From contig NZ_QPKS01000008.1 of NCBI RefSeq assembly GCF_003344535.1, forward strand, positions 62,001 to 126,000: a DNA stretch of 64,000 nt, written 5' to 3'. Of this stretch, positions 45,605 through 54,329 are shown one piece after another. A program made the translations under genes and the position numbers. How positions within the stretch are numbered: the first letter of the stretch is position 1; each line of letters begins with the position of its first letter. Under the pieces are notes generated by a model. The model was given only the letters and a program-made list of their open reading frames with translations, ran no database searches and was not told the origin of the DNA. The stretch is from Exiguobacterium flavidum. Its GTDB lineage: Bacteria > Bacillota > Bacilli > Exiguobacteriales > Exiguobacteriaceae.

Positions 45605-45800
45605 TTGACACTCCCACGGCTAAAGCCGCAAGCTCGAATCCTTCGGTAGGCGTGGGATTCTGAAGTGCTTGTACGAACGCAGCCCATTTCTGTTTTGTTC
45701 AAGCCTTCAGATGAGGGTGTGCCATCACCCCTCCTGAGACAGACCATATAGGTTCTCAGGCTGGTGGACTGTTACCATCCACCACAGGTCATTGCAGGTG
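45605..45800 (-). ncRNA. Orphan IS605 right-end / omega-RNA-like segment
   Basis: On the minus strand the sequence ends with GAATCCCACG, an inner CGGC-TTTA-GCCG hairpin, GTGGGAGTGTCAA. This resembles the 3' end of IS605-group elements, which also forms the 3' part of the TnpB guide RNA. CCCACG (45613-45618) pairs with CGTGGG (45651-45656), and GAATCC/GGATTC offers an alternative fold. No tnpB remains on this strand. Transcription of it would run straight into the hydroxylase gene. The homology is from memory of the family, not a search. Confidence 0.45.
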
Positions 45801-46101
45801 TGTCCATCTTATATTTTAGCGTCTTTTGCATGACGACAGGCATCGTTTTACCGGTCACATGTTTTCGTGACCGAACCGCGTACGATGATTAAGGGACGAT
45901 GGACACAGGCGTTTTAGAGACTTGTACTTGTCTATGGGATATATATACTCGAATGTCGGATGTTCTTCACGTCCGAACTCACTTTCATTCCATGTCTAAA
46001 GACGGGCTGCGCCAGATATGGGCTTTCTCGTTCGTAAAATTTGTAATTCACGGCGGCCTGTGTGCACGTTCTCAGCGCCACGTGCTCTCTTGGACAGGTA
46101 G

Positions 46102-46911
46102 GCCGACTCTACCTACGTCGGCAATAAGCTCAAACTTCCTAAGCTCAAGTGGGTCCGTTTCGCCAACTCGAGACAGGTCGAAGGGCGGATCCTGAACGCG
46201 ACGATCCGACGTAACGCCTCAGGGAAGTACTTCGTCTCCCTGGTCGTCGAGCAGGAGATCGGCGAACTGCCGAAGACCGGCTCATCCGTCGGCGTCGATG
46301 TCGGATTGAAGAATTTCGCCATCCTGTCCGACGGCACCGTGTACAAGAACGACCGCCATTTCCGCACGCTCGAGAAGAAATTGGCCCGCGAACAACGCAA
46401 GCTCTCCCGTCGTCAGCTTATCGCCATGAACAAGAAAATTAAGCTCTCCGAATCGAAGAACTACCAGAAGCAGAAGCGCAAGGTCGCGCGTATACACGAG
46501 AAAATCGCGAACAAGCGGAACGACTTCCTGCATAAAGTATCGACCGAGATCGTCAAAAACCACGACGTCATCGGGATCGAGACCCTGCAGGTGAAGAACA
46601 TGCGGCAAAACCGCAAGTTGAGCAAGGCGATCTCCGAGGTCAGTTGGTCGGAGTTCTTCCGCCTGCTCGAATACAAGGCGGACTGGTACGGGAAGACCGT
46701 AGTCAAGGTCGGCAAGGCTTTCGCCTCGAGCCAGCTCTGTTCGAGTTGCGGCCATCAGCACAAAGACGTGAAGCATCTTGGCTTGCGCGAGTGGACTTGC
46801 CCAGGTTGCGGCGTCCACCATGACCGAGATGTGAACGCAGGACTGAACCTCAAACAAGAGGCCGAGCGAATCCTCGCTTCTTCAACCGTCGGGACGACGG
46901 GGCTAGCCTGA
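46102..46911 (+). pseudogene. 5'-truncated TnpB (IS605-type RNA-guided nuclease), C-terminal ~270 residues
   Basis: The open frame starts after a TAG at 46099-46101 with DSTYVGNKLKLPKLKWVRF and ends at 46911. All RuvC pieces are present: VGVDVGLKNFAI (Asp), IGIETLQVKNM (Glu) and HDRDVNAGLNL (Asp), together with the four-Cys zinc ribbon CSSCGHQHKDV...CPGC. The N-terminal ~100 residues that hold the wedge/REC part in full TnpB (about 370 residues) are missing, and the sequence before 46102 shows no similarity in any frame. It is therefore most likely inactive, though the catalytic half is undamaged. Confidence 0.85.
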
Positions 46912-46947
46912 TCAGGTTTCGGTCGTCAGGTCGGATGACTCAGGAAC

Positions 46948-46985
46948 CTCCACCTCCAAGCAAAGCGTAGGTGGAGCTAGTTCAA
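46948..46985 (+). repeat. IS605-type right end after tnpB
   Basis: CTCCACCT (46948-46955) and AGGTGGAG (46969-46976) form the subterminal hairpin, followed by CTAGTTCAA. This is the usual form of the right end and of the guide-RNA 3' scaffold. Anything just beyond 46985 would once have served as the guide, so the first 15-20 bases after it mark the last target. Confidence 0.6.
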
Positions 46986-47345
46986 TGCGGTATCGTCATC
47001 GTTTTTACTTTTATACTGTTATGCTGTTATGCTTTTAGTGACTAAAGCATCTATTGTTTAGGATTATACGCACCTTCTCCAAACTACGTCAACACTTTTT
47101 GTCACCAAACGCATTCTACCCGCTTTTAGGACGATCATTCTTCGAGCGCCCATTCGCGATAAAGGTACTCATTTTCAGACGAAATGAGTACCTTTATCGA
47201 TAAATGAATAGATTAATCTTCAATCATCATGCTCATTCCACTTGTTTTTGAGCATGATTAACAAAGTGAGCACGAAGTGGAGGGATTCGATGCGTCACTA
47301 TGACCGCTGATTTTTAAGGCAACGTTCAAGGCGTTTTTAGCATCC
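46986..47345. other. AT-rich gene-free stretch with nested inverted repeats
   Basis: No credible gene is seen. The stretch is visibly richer in A and T than its surroundings and holds an 18-bp perfect inverted repeat (47157-47199). A second pair is ATCATGCTCA (47226-47235) with TGAGCATGAT (47249-47258), and a third is CCACTT (47238-47243) with AAGTGG (47275-47280). It lies between the IS remnant and the end of an ABC permease gene. Confidence 0.6.
47157..47199. repeat. 18-bp perfect inverted repeat
   Basis: CGATAAAGGTACTCATTT and AAATGAGTACCTTTATCG flank the 7-base loop TCAGACG. It has no adjacent T run of terminator type and no gene immediately before it on either strand. Confidence 0.7.
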
Positions 47346-48113
47346 TCATTTTTTCAGCGCGCTGCGTGCATTCGTCGCAGCGAAGACGACCATCGCGAGA
47401 CCAAGCACGAGCGCGACACCGAGCCCTTTTGATAAAGCACTCCAATCGATGTCCTCCCAAAGTAATACGCCGCGCATCCCCTCCATGATGTACGTCGTCG
47501 GATTGATCGTCGCCGCGACCTTCAACCACTCGGCTTCGATCAGCTCCTTCGGGACGAACGTCGTCGACAGAAAAATCAGTGGGAAGAACAGGAGCGTCCC
47601 GGCCTGTGCGGCCTGGGCGTTCCGCGTCTTGAGCGCGACGCCGACCGAGTAGCCGGCGAACCCGAGACCGAAGCCGAGCGCGAGCAGGACGGTGAAGAAG
47701 AAGCCTGGCGCACCAGCCGGAATCGTCAAACCGAGCAGGAATGCCATCCCGAAGATCAACAGCGTCTGGACGAACAGTTGGAGCATGCCGGCAATCATCG
47801 GACCGAGGACGATCGCGGTCCGTGAGACCGGCGTCAGCAGGAGCCGGGCGAAATATCCGTTCTCGATGTCCTTGACGAGCGCCTGTCCGGCGCCGCCAGC
47901 TCCTCCGACCGCACCGGAGACGATCGACACCGGGAGGATGAAGTTCAAATAGTCGACTCCGCCGAATTGCGGGAGCGCCGAGATGCCGGACAGCCCGCTC
48001 GTATAGACGAGCAGGAAGAACACACTGATGATCAGGTTCGGGATGAAGGAGAACGGGTTGCGCAACGTCACGAGCAGGCTCCGCTTCGTCAGGAGCAGCG
48101 TCTCTTTCCACAT
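47346..48113 (-). CDS. ABC-2-type exporter permease (DrrB-like)
   Basis: The product has 255 residues and six hydrophobic segments, including FIPNLIISVFFLLVYTSGL and the conserved FFPLIFLSTTFVPKELIEAEW near the fifth helix, as in daunorubicin-type exporters. It begins 1 bp after the ATPase gene's stop; the ATG at 48113 (MWKETLLLTKR) has AAGGAAGGTGA upstream. With its partner it should export a drug or a lipid-like molecule. Confidence 0.82.
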   Translation of the reverse strand: MWKETLLLTKRSLLVTLRNPFSFIPNLIISVFFLLVYTSGLSGISALPQFGGVDYLNFILPVSIVSGAVGGAGGAGQALVKDIENGYFARLLLTPVSRTAIVLGPMIAGMLQLFVQTLLIFGMAFLLGLTIPAGAPGFFFTVLLALGFGLGFAGYSVGVALKTRNAQAAQAGTLLFFPLIFLSTTFVPKELIEAEWLKVAATINPTTYIMEGMRGVLLWEDIDWSALSKGLGVALVLGLAMVVFAATNARSALKK

Positions 48114-48114
48114 C

Positions 48115-49035
48115 TCATTCACCTTCCTTTTCGTACGCATGTCCCGTCAGACGGATGAAGACATCGTCGAGCGACGGCTGCTTGACGAGCAGCGTCTCGG
48201 CAGTCAGCTGATGCTCATCGAGGTAGCGGACGACCTGACTCAGCGTCTCCATCCCCGTCGACGGCAAGATGAGCCTGCCCTTCTCGACCGTCCCGCCAAA
48301 CGCGGCGCGGACGCGTTCCGCCGCCGCTCCTTCGCTGAAGGTGAGTTCGATTCTCTCCCCGCCGATCATCCCCTTCAATTCATCTGCCGTCCCTTCCGCA
48401 ATCAGACGTCCCTCGTCGATGATCGCGATTCGGTCCGCGAGCTGATCGGCTTCCTCGAGATACTGCGTCGTCAGGAAGATCGTCGTGTTGAATTCTTCGT
48501 TCAGGCGGCGCACCTCGTTCCAGATCTGTTGCCGGCTCGCGGGATCGAGTCCGGTCGTCGGTTCGTCGAGAAAAAGGATCGTCGGGCGATGGACGAGCGT
48601 CAAGGCGAGGTCGAGCCGTCGTTTCATCCCGCCGGAGTAGCGACCGACCCGCTGTGCGCCATCCTCCTCGAGTCCGACGAGTCGCAACAGTTCGAGCGCC
48701 CGTGCTTTAGCCTCCTCCCTTGTCATCCCGAACAGCCGCCCCTGCAGGAGCAGCAGTTCTTCACCCGTCAAGTCCTCGTCGATGCCCGTCTCCTGTAAGG
48801 CGACGCCGATTTGCAAACGCACCTGCTGTTCCTGCTTGACGACGTCATAGCCATTGATCTCGGCGCTTCCGCCGGACGGCCGGATCAGCGTCGTCAGCAT
48901 CTGGACGGTCGTCGACTTCCCGGCACCGTTCGGACCGAGAAAGGCGAATATCTCCCCCTCCTCGACTTGGAAGGACACCTGCTTGACGACTTCCTGCTCC
49001 CCGTAACGTTTCGTCAGTTCATGAACACGGATCAT
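48115..49035 (-). CDS. ABC exporter ATPase (DrrA-like)
   Basis: The product has 306 residues. It has Walker A GPNGAGKSTTVQML, Q-loop ALQETGIDEDLTG, signature YSGGMKRRLDLA, Walker B ILFLDEPTTGLDP and switch LTTQYLEEADQLADR. The switch position holds Gln (TTQYLEEAD) as in the DrrA group, and the C-terminal ~80 residues match the DUF4162-type extension. The open frame extends upstream, but the ATG at 49035 (MIRVHELTKRYG) is the family start and follows AGAAGGGG. Confidence 0.85.
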   Translation of the reverse strand: MIRVHELTKRYGEQEVVKQVSFQVEEGEIFAFLGPNGAGKSTTVQMLTTLIRPSGGSAEINGYDVVKQEQQVRLQIGVALQETGIDEDLTGEELLLLQGRLFGMTREEAKARALELLRLVGLEEDGAQRVGRYSGGMKRRLDLALTLVHRPTILFLDEPTTGLDPASRQQIWNEVRRLNEEFNTTIFLTTQYLEEADQLADRIAIIDEGRLIAEGTADELKGMIGGERIELTFSEGAAAERVRAAFGGTVEKGRLILPSTGMETLSQVVRYLDEHQLTAETLLVKQPSLDDVFIRLTGHAYEKEGE

Positions 49036-49130
49036 GCAGCACCCCTTCTTCCTTCTTGACCTCTTCCCGATTCGAAAGACCATGGTTCTGTTTACCCGTT
49101 TCTCGGCCTGACCTTCCCTGCCTGATATGC

Positions 49131-49186
49131 AAAAAAGACCTTTTTTCTTAGAGCAGCGCGAAATCACACTGCCCTAAAAAAGGTCT
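49131..49186 (-). terminator. Terminator of the alkylation-repair operon
   Basis: Minus-strand GACCTTTTTTAG pairs with a CTAAGAAAAAAGGTC arm around a 20-base centre that also pairs (GGCAG/CTGCT), and T6 follows. It is just after the stop at 49191. Confidence 0.75.
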
Positions 49187-49190
49187 CCTC

Positions 49191-50231
49191 TCATATGACT
49201 TCGAACGGAATGTCCGCCTTCGCCTCCCCATTGACGAGAATCGTCAAGTGGTGACGCCCGGGATGATGGACGCGCGTCGTCAAGTCCTTGAAAGATTGGC
49301 GTTTCTGCACCGATTTTCTGCCGTCGACCGTTCCCTCGCTGATCTTGAACACCTTCCTGCTCGTCCCGCGCTTCTTGACGTAGTCGATCGCATACTCGAT
49401 CCGCAACCGCTCCCGCTCTGTCGTCGTCACGTCGAACGCGAACACGAGCACCCCGCCGATCGGGATGCTGTCCGCTTCAAGACTCAGCCCTTCGACCTCG
49501 ACCTCTCCGCATGTCACGAAGCCGAACAACTGCAATGCCTCCGGATGTCCCTGCTTCAGGAGCGTCCGCGACGCATGGCGGAGCACCCAGTCGGAATGCG
49601 GATGTTCCCCGAGCCGTGTCCGGACGCGTTCGAGGACGAACTCCGGATGTGTCTTCGTGATGTCATTGAGATGATTCGCGACGCTCTTGCGGACGTAGAG
49701 CGATTCGTCCGCGAGCAGCCGATCGAGGAGCGGCAACACAGGCGAAGGGTCCGCAATCAGCGACGGGATCGCCTGCCCCCATGGGAGACGCGGCCGCGTC
49801 CCTTCCGAGGCGAGGCGCCGGACGTGTTCATCCTCGGACGCACTCCACCGATGAGCCGTCAGAAGGAAGCGATCCTGGTCCTCGAGCAGGAAACGCCGGA
49901 CCGCGAACTCGGACGACGAGTGCGGCGTCAGCCGCTCGAGCGCGAGCAATGCCCGTTCCCAGTCATCGGCATGAAGCTCGACATAGTCCGGGAAGACGAT
50001 ACCCGGCAGTCCCGGAAAGCGCGGTGCGATCGTCTCGAGGCGCGACACCGCTTCATCGAAATCGTCCGGCAGGTATCCTCCGAGCGTCGTCGCGATCAGG
50101 CGGACGCGCTGCTTGAACGCAAGCTCGTCCCAATCCGCCTCAAGCACCCGGCGCGAAAAATCAGGCGTCCCGAGCTCTTGTCCGAGCCGATCGAGCCACT
50201 CACGGGTGAAAACGTCCTTGATCAGCGACAC
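49191..50231 (-). CDS. DNA alkylation repair protein, AlkC/AlkD-like HEAT-repeat glycosylase
   Basis: The product has 346 residues of helical HEAT-like repeats, with VRKSVANHLNDITKTHPEFV and DWVLRHASRTLLKQG as in AlkC-type glycosylases that remove N3- and N7-alkylpurines. The C-terminal ~110 residues form a beta domain (GGVLVFAFDVTTTERERL) seen in a subset of relatives. The start is the GTG at 50231, overlapping the end of the Ada gene by 10 bp and preceded by GGAAGGAAG. The longer open frame upstream is the shadow of the Ada gene. Confidence 0.8.
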   Translation of the reverse strand: MSLIKDVFTREWLDRLGQELGTPDFSRRVLEADWDELAFKQRVRLIATTLGGYLPDDFDEAVSRLETIAPRFPGLPGIVFPDYVELHADDWERALLALERLTPHSSSEFAVRRFLLEDQDRFLLTAHRWSASEDEHVRRLASEGTRPRLPWGQAIPSLIADPSPVLPLLDRLLADESLYVRKSVANHLNDITKTHPEFVLERVRTRLGEHPHSDWVLRHASRTLLKQGHPEALQLFGFVTCGEVEVEGLSLEADSIPIGGVLVFAFDVTTTERERLRIEYAIDYVKKRGTSRKVFKISEGTVDGRKSVQKRQSFKDLTTRVHHPGRHHLTILVNGEAKADIPFEVI

Positions 50232-51280
50232 GTGACATGACTTCCTTCCCAGTTCTTCTCGAGGCGGAGCAACGCCTCCTTGCGGGCGAGTCCACCTGCA
50301 TAGCCGCCGAGGTCGCCGTTCGCCCGGATGACGCGATGGCACGGGATGACGAGCGCGAGCTGGTTCGACCCGTTCGCCCGCGCGACAGCGCGCATCGCCG
50401 TCGGCTGGCCGATCCGCAAGGCGAGTTCCTGATAGGAAATCGTCTCGCCGGCCGGAATCTTCAGAAGTTCGCTCCAGACGAGGCGCTGGAACGGTGTCCC
50501 GTACAGCGTGACCGGCGTCTTGAAAACAGGCAGTCCCGTCCCGAAATACTGCTTCAACTCCTGTTCGATCTGGTCGAAGACCGGTGACTCGTCCGGGAGG
50601 ATGACGGCACGGGCACTGATCCGCAACCGTTCGATCTCGCGTTCGAGCCCGCGCCGTTCGACGAACTCGAGCAGGTGGAGCGTCACGTCGTCCGCGATCG
50701 CGAGCATCGGGCCGAGCGGCGTGTCGAGCCATTTCGCCTTGAGGACGTTCCCGTCCCAGCGTTTCGGCGCCTCGCCCATGATTTTCGCGAAGGCGTCGCG
50801 GAAGCCGCTTTCCGACTCATATCCGCTCGCGAGCTGCGCGTCGATGACGGGACGCCCCGTACGGATCTCCTTCATCGCAAGCCCCATCCGGCGTGCCCGG
50901 GCATATTCGACGAACGTCATCCCGAACCGTTTCTTGAACTGACGCCGCGCCGTCGAGGCATCGAGTCCGAGTTCACTGAAGTCGGCGTCCTTGAAGCGTT
51001 TCTCAGGCGTCGCCTCGACCGCCGCGACGAGCCGCGTGATGACGTCGCTCTCCCCCGGGTGCGACAGCGGACGACAACGCTGGCATGGCCGGAACGAAGC
51101 GAGCAATGCTTCCTTCGCCGTCTCGAAGAATTCGCAATTCTCCCGCTTCGGCTTACGCGCCGGGCACGTCGGACGACAGAAAATGCCCGTCGTCTTGACG
51201 CCGACGAAGAAACTTCCTTCATACGTCGCGTCGCGCGCGAGCAGCGCCTCGTAATATTCCTCTTGTTTGATTTCGTTCAT
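50222..51280 (-). CDS. ada: Bifunctional Ada: methylphosphotriester sensor, AraC activator and O6-methylguanine methyltransferase
   Basis: The product has 352 residues in three parts. The zinc sensor (about 1-75) has GIFCRPTCPARKP and FRPCQRCRP, giving four Cys, the first being the methyl acceptor. The AraC-type helix-turn-helix (about 80-175) includes FVEYARARRMGLAM and YESESGFRDAFAKIMG. The methyltransferase (about 180-350) has the active site VIPCHRVIRANGDLGGY. All three are intact, so it should repair damage and activate its own operon. The start is the ATG at 51280 after AAAGGGGTGG. It is coupled to the AlkC-like gene. Confidence 0.93.
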   Translation of the reverse strand: MNEIKQEEYYEALLARDATYEGSFFVGVKTTGIFCRPTCPARKPKRENCEFFETAKEALLASFRPCQRCRPLSHPGESDVITRLVAAVEATPEKRFKDADFSELGLDASTARRQFKKRFGMTFVEYARARRMGLAMKEIRTGRPVIDAQLASGYESESGFRDAFAKIMGEAPKRWDGNVLKAKWLDTPLGPMLAIADDVTLHLLEFVERRGLEREIERLRISARAVILPDESPVFDQIEQELKQYFGTGLPVFKTPVTLYGTPFQRLVWSELLKIPAGETISYQELALRIGQPTAMRAVARANGSNQLALVIPCHRVIRANGDLGGYAGGLARKEALLRLEKNWEGSHVTCR

Positions 51281-51401
51281 CGCAACCACCCCTTTGTCTC
51301 CAGTATACCGGCTTTAGACAGGGAGGACCGCCGAAAATCAGGCATCTATTTTTTACTGAGAAACAAGAAGCCGCCTCCCGCTCAGCGGAAATAGACAGCT
51401 T

Positions 51402-52394
51402 TCACAGAGTGAGCAGCGCGAGGTAAAGCAAGCCTGCACCGGACAATCCGAACAACAGACCGAACAGGTCAGGCAAGCGCTTCTGAAAGGTGAGGACGAG
51501 CAGACCGATCGACGCGAGACCGGTCAGCGAAAGCAACATGAGCGCCGGTGTCAAGACGACCGGGAGTGCTTCGAATGCTACAGGCGTCTCGGTATTGCTG
51601 AGCGTCGCGCTCGCAAGCAGGACGAGCAGGATGACGACCCCCTCCATCCGGACGGACGGTCTCGGATCGAAAGCCGGCTCGTTCGCAAGGCGCCGCCTGA
51701 CGATCGTCCCGTTGAGGAACGCATAGCCGAGCAACGGCAGAATCAGGATGTGCTTCAGCAGCAGCGCCTGTCCGTACGGCATGCCCCAGGCGTTCGCATA
51801 GTCGCCGAGCGGGACCGTCTCGCGCATCAGGAACATGCCGCTCAACAGGACGAGCATGAACAAGAAACGGGCGAGCGGACTGAACCAGCGCAAGAACGCC
51901 TGCCAGTTCTTCGCGTCCCGAGAAAGAAAGCCGGCGGCGAGGACGATCCCGATCCAGATGCTGGCGGCGCTGAAGTGCATGAACTGGGTGAGCAGTCCGA
52001 CTAGGCCCTGTTTCGACGCAGCATGGCTCGTCGCAGCGAGCGCGAGGAAGAGCAACTGCGTCAAACCGATCGAGAGCTGCACGTTCTTTCGGAACAGCAC
52101 AAGCAGCGAAGCAATCAGGCAGACCGCGAGGAATGCAAGCCCCGTCCCGTTCCCGGTAAGCGCGGTGCGCAGCGCGTCGATACGCGACAGGTTCAGCTCG
52201 TCCTGCAGGTAACGACCGATGCGAACGACCGGTAGTCCCGCAGAGACGACGAGACCGACCAAGGCGAACGAAGCAACATGTCCACTCGGTCGAAGCGACG
52301 GCCGCCGCTCTTGCGGAGTGGCACCAAGCAGCAACTGTCCCGTCCAAAAAGCAGCGAACATGTACGATAGGAAGTCACCGAGTATATAGATCAC
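51402..52394 (-). CDS. CopD-family copper transport membrane protein
   Basis: The product has 330 residues and about eight helices. LTQFMHFSAASIWIGIVLAAGF and GMPYGQALLLKHILILPLLGY are the CopD blocks with the conserved His residues. It begins with GTG at 52394, overlapping the CopC stop as GTGA. In Bacillus the CopC and CopD parts are fused in YcnJ; here they are separate, coupled genes. Copper import or handling across the membrane is the family role. Confidence 0.85.
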   Translation of the reverse strand: MIYILGDFLSYMFAAFWTGQLLLGATPQERRPSLRPSGHVASFALVGLVVSAGLPVVRIGRYLQDELNLSRIDALRTALTGNGTGLAFLAVCLIASLLVLFRKNVQLSIGLTQLLFLALAATSHAASKQGLVGLLTQFMHFSAASIWIGIVLAAGFLSRDAKNWQAFLRWFSPLARFLFMLVLLSGMFLMRETVPLGDYANAWGMPYGQALLLKHILILPLLGYAFLNGTIVRRRLANEPAFDPRPSVRMEGVVILLVLLASATLSNTETPVAFEALPVVLTPALMLLSLTGLASIGLLVLTFQKRLPDLFGLLFGLSGAGLLYLALLTL

Positions 52395-52996
52395 GCGCTC
52401 CGCCGTCTCGCAAACAGGAACAAGAGCGCAGTGAGGATGGTCGCGACGAGTCCACCTCCGACCCACGGCAGAAGCGTCGCGGCGAAACCAGAGCTTGTCG
52501 GCGTCTCGTCCTGCGTCATCGCGCTCGTCCGCATGACGCTCGCCTCATTTTTTTCTTCATTTCCCGTTGCTGTCGTCTCCTGCTCTTCCCTTTGATCAAC
52601 AGCTTGTTCCGATTCCGCAGGAGCTATCGGCTGTTCGATCGTCGTCTCGCCCTTCACCGTGAAGTCGACCGTCCCTTCGATCGGATGACCGTCGGCCGAG
52701 ATCATCGTCCAGCCGATGACATATTCTCCGCCTGTGAGCTCCTCTTCGATGACGGCGCTCAGTTCGTTCCCGAGGCGCATGACCCTTCCGATTTCGACCT
52801 CTTCTCCATCCTTCGCCGTTACGTTGAGCGTACTCGTCTGTTTGACCGGTGCGTCGAACGTCAGCCGAATCCGCTCACCTTCCCCTTGTATGACCTGGCC
52901 GTCTGACGGATTCGATTCCTTCAGGCTGCTATGGGCGCCTGCCGACAGCGGGTTCAGGAATAACAACCCGATGATGATGACGATACTGCGAAACAT
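52391..52996 (-). CDS. CopC-type copper-binding secreted or anchored protein
   Basis: The product has 201 residues. It has a signal peptide ending SAGA, followed directly by His as the mature N-terminus (HSSLKESNPSDGQ), the usual Cu(II) ligand. The second site is SADGHPIEGTVDF (Asp and His). A Gln/Glu/Thr-rich linker leads to a C-terminal helix (LLPWVGGGLVATILTALLFLFARRR) that anchors it. The ATG at 52996 lies 6 bases after GGAGGG; nearer ATGs are within that site. It is coupled to CopD. Confidence 0.85.
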   Translation of the reverse strand: MFRSIVIIIGLLFLNPLSAGAHSSLKESNPSDGQVIQGEGERIRLTFDAPVKQTSTLNVTAKDGEEVEIGRVMRLGNELSAVIEEELTGGEYVIGWTMISADGHPIEGTVDFTVKGETTIEQPIAPAESEQAVDQREEQETTATGNEEKNEASVMRTSAMTQDETPTSSGFAATLLPWVGGGLVATILTALLFLFARRRSA

Positions 52997-53289
52997 ATCC
53001 ATCCCTCCATTTTTGAGCACGATCCGTCTTCGTTCGTGATCGAACGTTTTTTCTCCTCACTTGAACTAACGTAGACAGTTCTCGAATGGATCAGTTTTTT
53101 CGGAATTTTTTCACTTCAGCACATCGACTGCAATTTCACGGTCTCTTTTAGTATCCTTTTTCGAAAAAATACCCCAAACTGTATATTAGGATGAATATCT
53201 CAAGCCGTTCGACCGATAAGGATACATATCTTGATTCCAAGAATTTTGAAGAAAGACAAAATACCGATTCAGGAAGAGGGAAACGACCT

Positions 53290-54192
53290 ATGCAAGGAAT
53301 CACGCAACCACTCAGTGAAATGAACGTGCTCGAAGCTATCACGAATCATACAGCGATGATCCGGTTCGACCGGAAGCGCCAAGTCGTCGACGTCAACGAC
53401 CAGTTCGCGAAAGCGATGCGCTACAAGCGCTCGGAGATGATCGGGATGTACCACCATTCCTTCTGTGCGGAAGAGTTTTCTCGCAGCACGGAATACCAGC
53501 AGTTCTGGGACCGCCTGTTCTCAGGCTACAGCTATTCTGACAAAATCGAACGCCTCGACGCTTACGGCGAGACGCTTTACTTAGAGGCGACTTACATGCC
53601 GCTTTACGAACAGGATCAAGTAGTTGGTGTCGTCAAGATCGCGACCGACATCACGCAACGGCAGCGGACGATCCAGCAGTTCGCGGCGACGTTCGCCTCG
53701 ATGTCAGATGAACTCGATGACCGGGCACGGCAAGGCGTCGCAGCGAGCGACTCGCTGAAGCAGATCACCCAGGCGATGAGCGCCGGGGTCGAAGAGAATC
53801 TCGAGACACTTGACGGCTTGAAGGAGCAGACGCACCAGATCAACGACATGGTCGCGACGATCCAGACGATCGCCTCGCAGACGAACCTGCTCTCGCTCAA
53901 CGCGGCGATCGAAGCGGCACGGGCCGGTGAGGAGGGACGCGGCTTCGGCGTCGTCGCCTCGGAAGTCCGTAATCTCTCGAAACTGGTCGAAAAGGCGATT
54001 CTTGACATCAAAGGAAACATCGACGGGATGAACACGCAGATGCTGTCGATCGAGAAAGGCGTCACCCGCTCGCGTGAGCAGATGGAGACGAGCGGGAAAG
54101 CGATCGAGCAGACACTCGCCCAGTTCCCGGAGATCGAACGGGCAGCTGAACGCTTGAGTGAAGAGGCGCAGGCATTCGGTAAGATACTCTAA
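53290..54192 (+). CDS. Soluble PAS-containing methyl-accepting chemotaxis protein
   Basis: The product has 300 residues and no membrane helix. A PAS domain (about 10-125; [40 protein letters not shown]) is followed by a short chemoreceptor signalling domain with the hairpin tip [20 protein letters not shown] then [13 protein letters not shown]. It lacks the long coiled-coil arms of membrane receptors. It would pass a cytoplasmic signal, perhaps redox or ligand at the PAS, to CheA/CheW. The ATG at 53290 follows GGAAGAGGG; earlier in-frame starts have no good site. Confidence 0.82.
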   Translation: MQGITQPLSEMNVLEAITNHTAMIRFDRKRQVVDVNDQFAKAMRYKRSEMIGMYHHSFCAEEFSRSTEYQQFWDRLFSGYSYSDKIERLDAYGETLYLEATYMPLYEQDQVVGVVKIATDITQRQRTIQQFAATFASMSDELDDRARQGVAASDSLKQITQAMSAGVEENLETLDGLKEQTHQINDMVATIQTIASQTNLLSLNAAIEAARAGEEGRGFGVVASEVRNLSKLVEKAILDIKGNIDGMNTQMLSIEKGVTRSREQMETSGKAIEQTLAQFPEIERAAERLSEEAQAFGKIL

Positions 54193-54201
54193 ACAGATTC
54201 G

Positions 54202-54231
54202 GGCATTCCTCTGACGAGGAGTGTCTTTTTT
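54202..54231 (+). terminator. Terminator of the chemoreceptor gene
   Basis: GGCATTCCTC-TGAC-GAGGAGTGTC, a stem with one G-T and one mismatch, is followed by T6. Confidence 0.8.
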
Positions 54232-54329
54232 CATGTTCGATTTCCACCAACCAATAATTGACAGTATGACACATCCGGTTTACAGTTAATTAATGGAATT
54301 TTCAGATATTTAAAAGAGAGGAGCCTGTC

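Larger units (their letters stand above)
45605..46985. mobile_element. Decayed IS200/IS605-type region
   Basis: This patch contains a 5'-truncated tnpB on the plus strand (46102-46911) and two right-end-like termini, each with a terminal hairpin and each ending in TCAA: one faces right (46948-46985, plus) and one faces left (45605-45656, minus). No tnpA (Y1 transposase) is visible. Such an arrangement suggests the remains of two elements, or one rearranged element. Between 45805 and 46101 I see no gene. Confidence 0.65.

Noticed and set aside
45211-45747. 178-codon minus-strand frame over the hydroxylase start and the IS end
   Set aside because: It overlaps the well-supported hydroxylase in another frame and has the Arg/Pro-rich composition of shadow frames in GC-rich DNA.
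45899-46195. 98-codon plus-strand frame before tnpB, considered as the missing TnpB N-terminus
   Set aside because: It is in a different frame and shows none of the conserved TnpB N-terminal patterns; a stop at 46099-46101 closes the real tnpB frame upstream.
50232-50732. N-terminal extension of the AlkC-like protein
   Set aside because: The extra residues are Arg/Pro/Ala-rich shadow translation of the Ada gene; the GTG at 50231 has a ribosome binding site.
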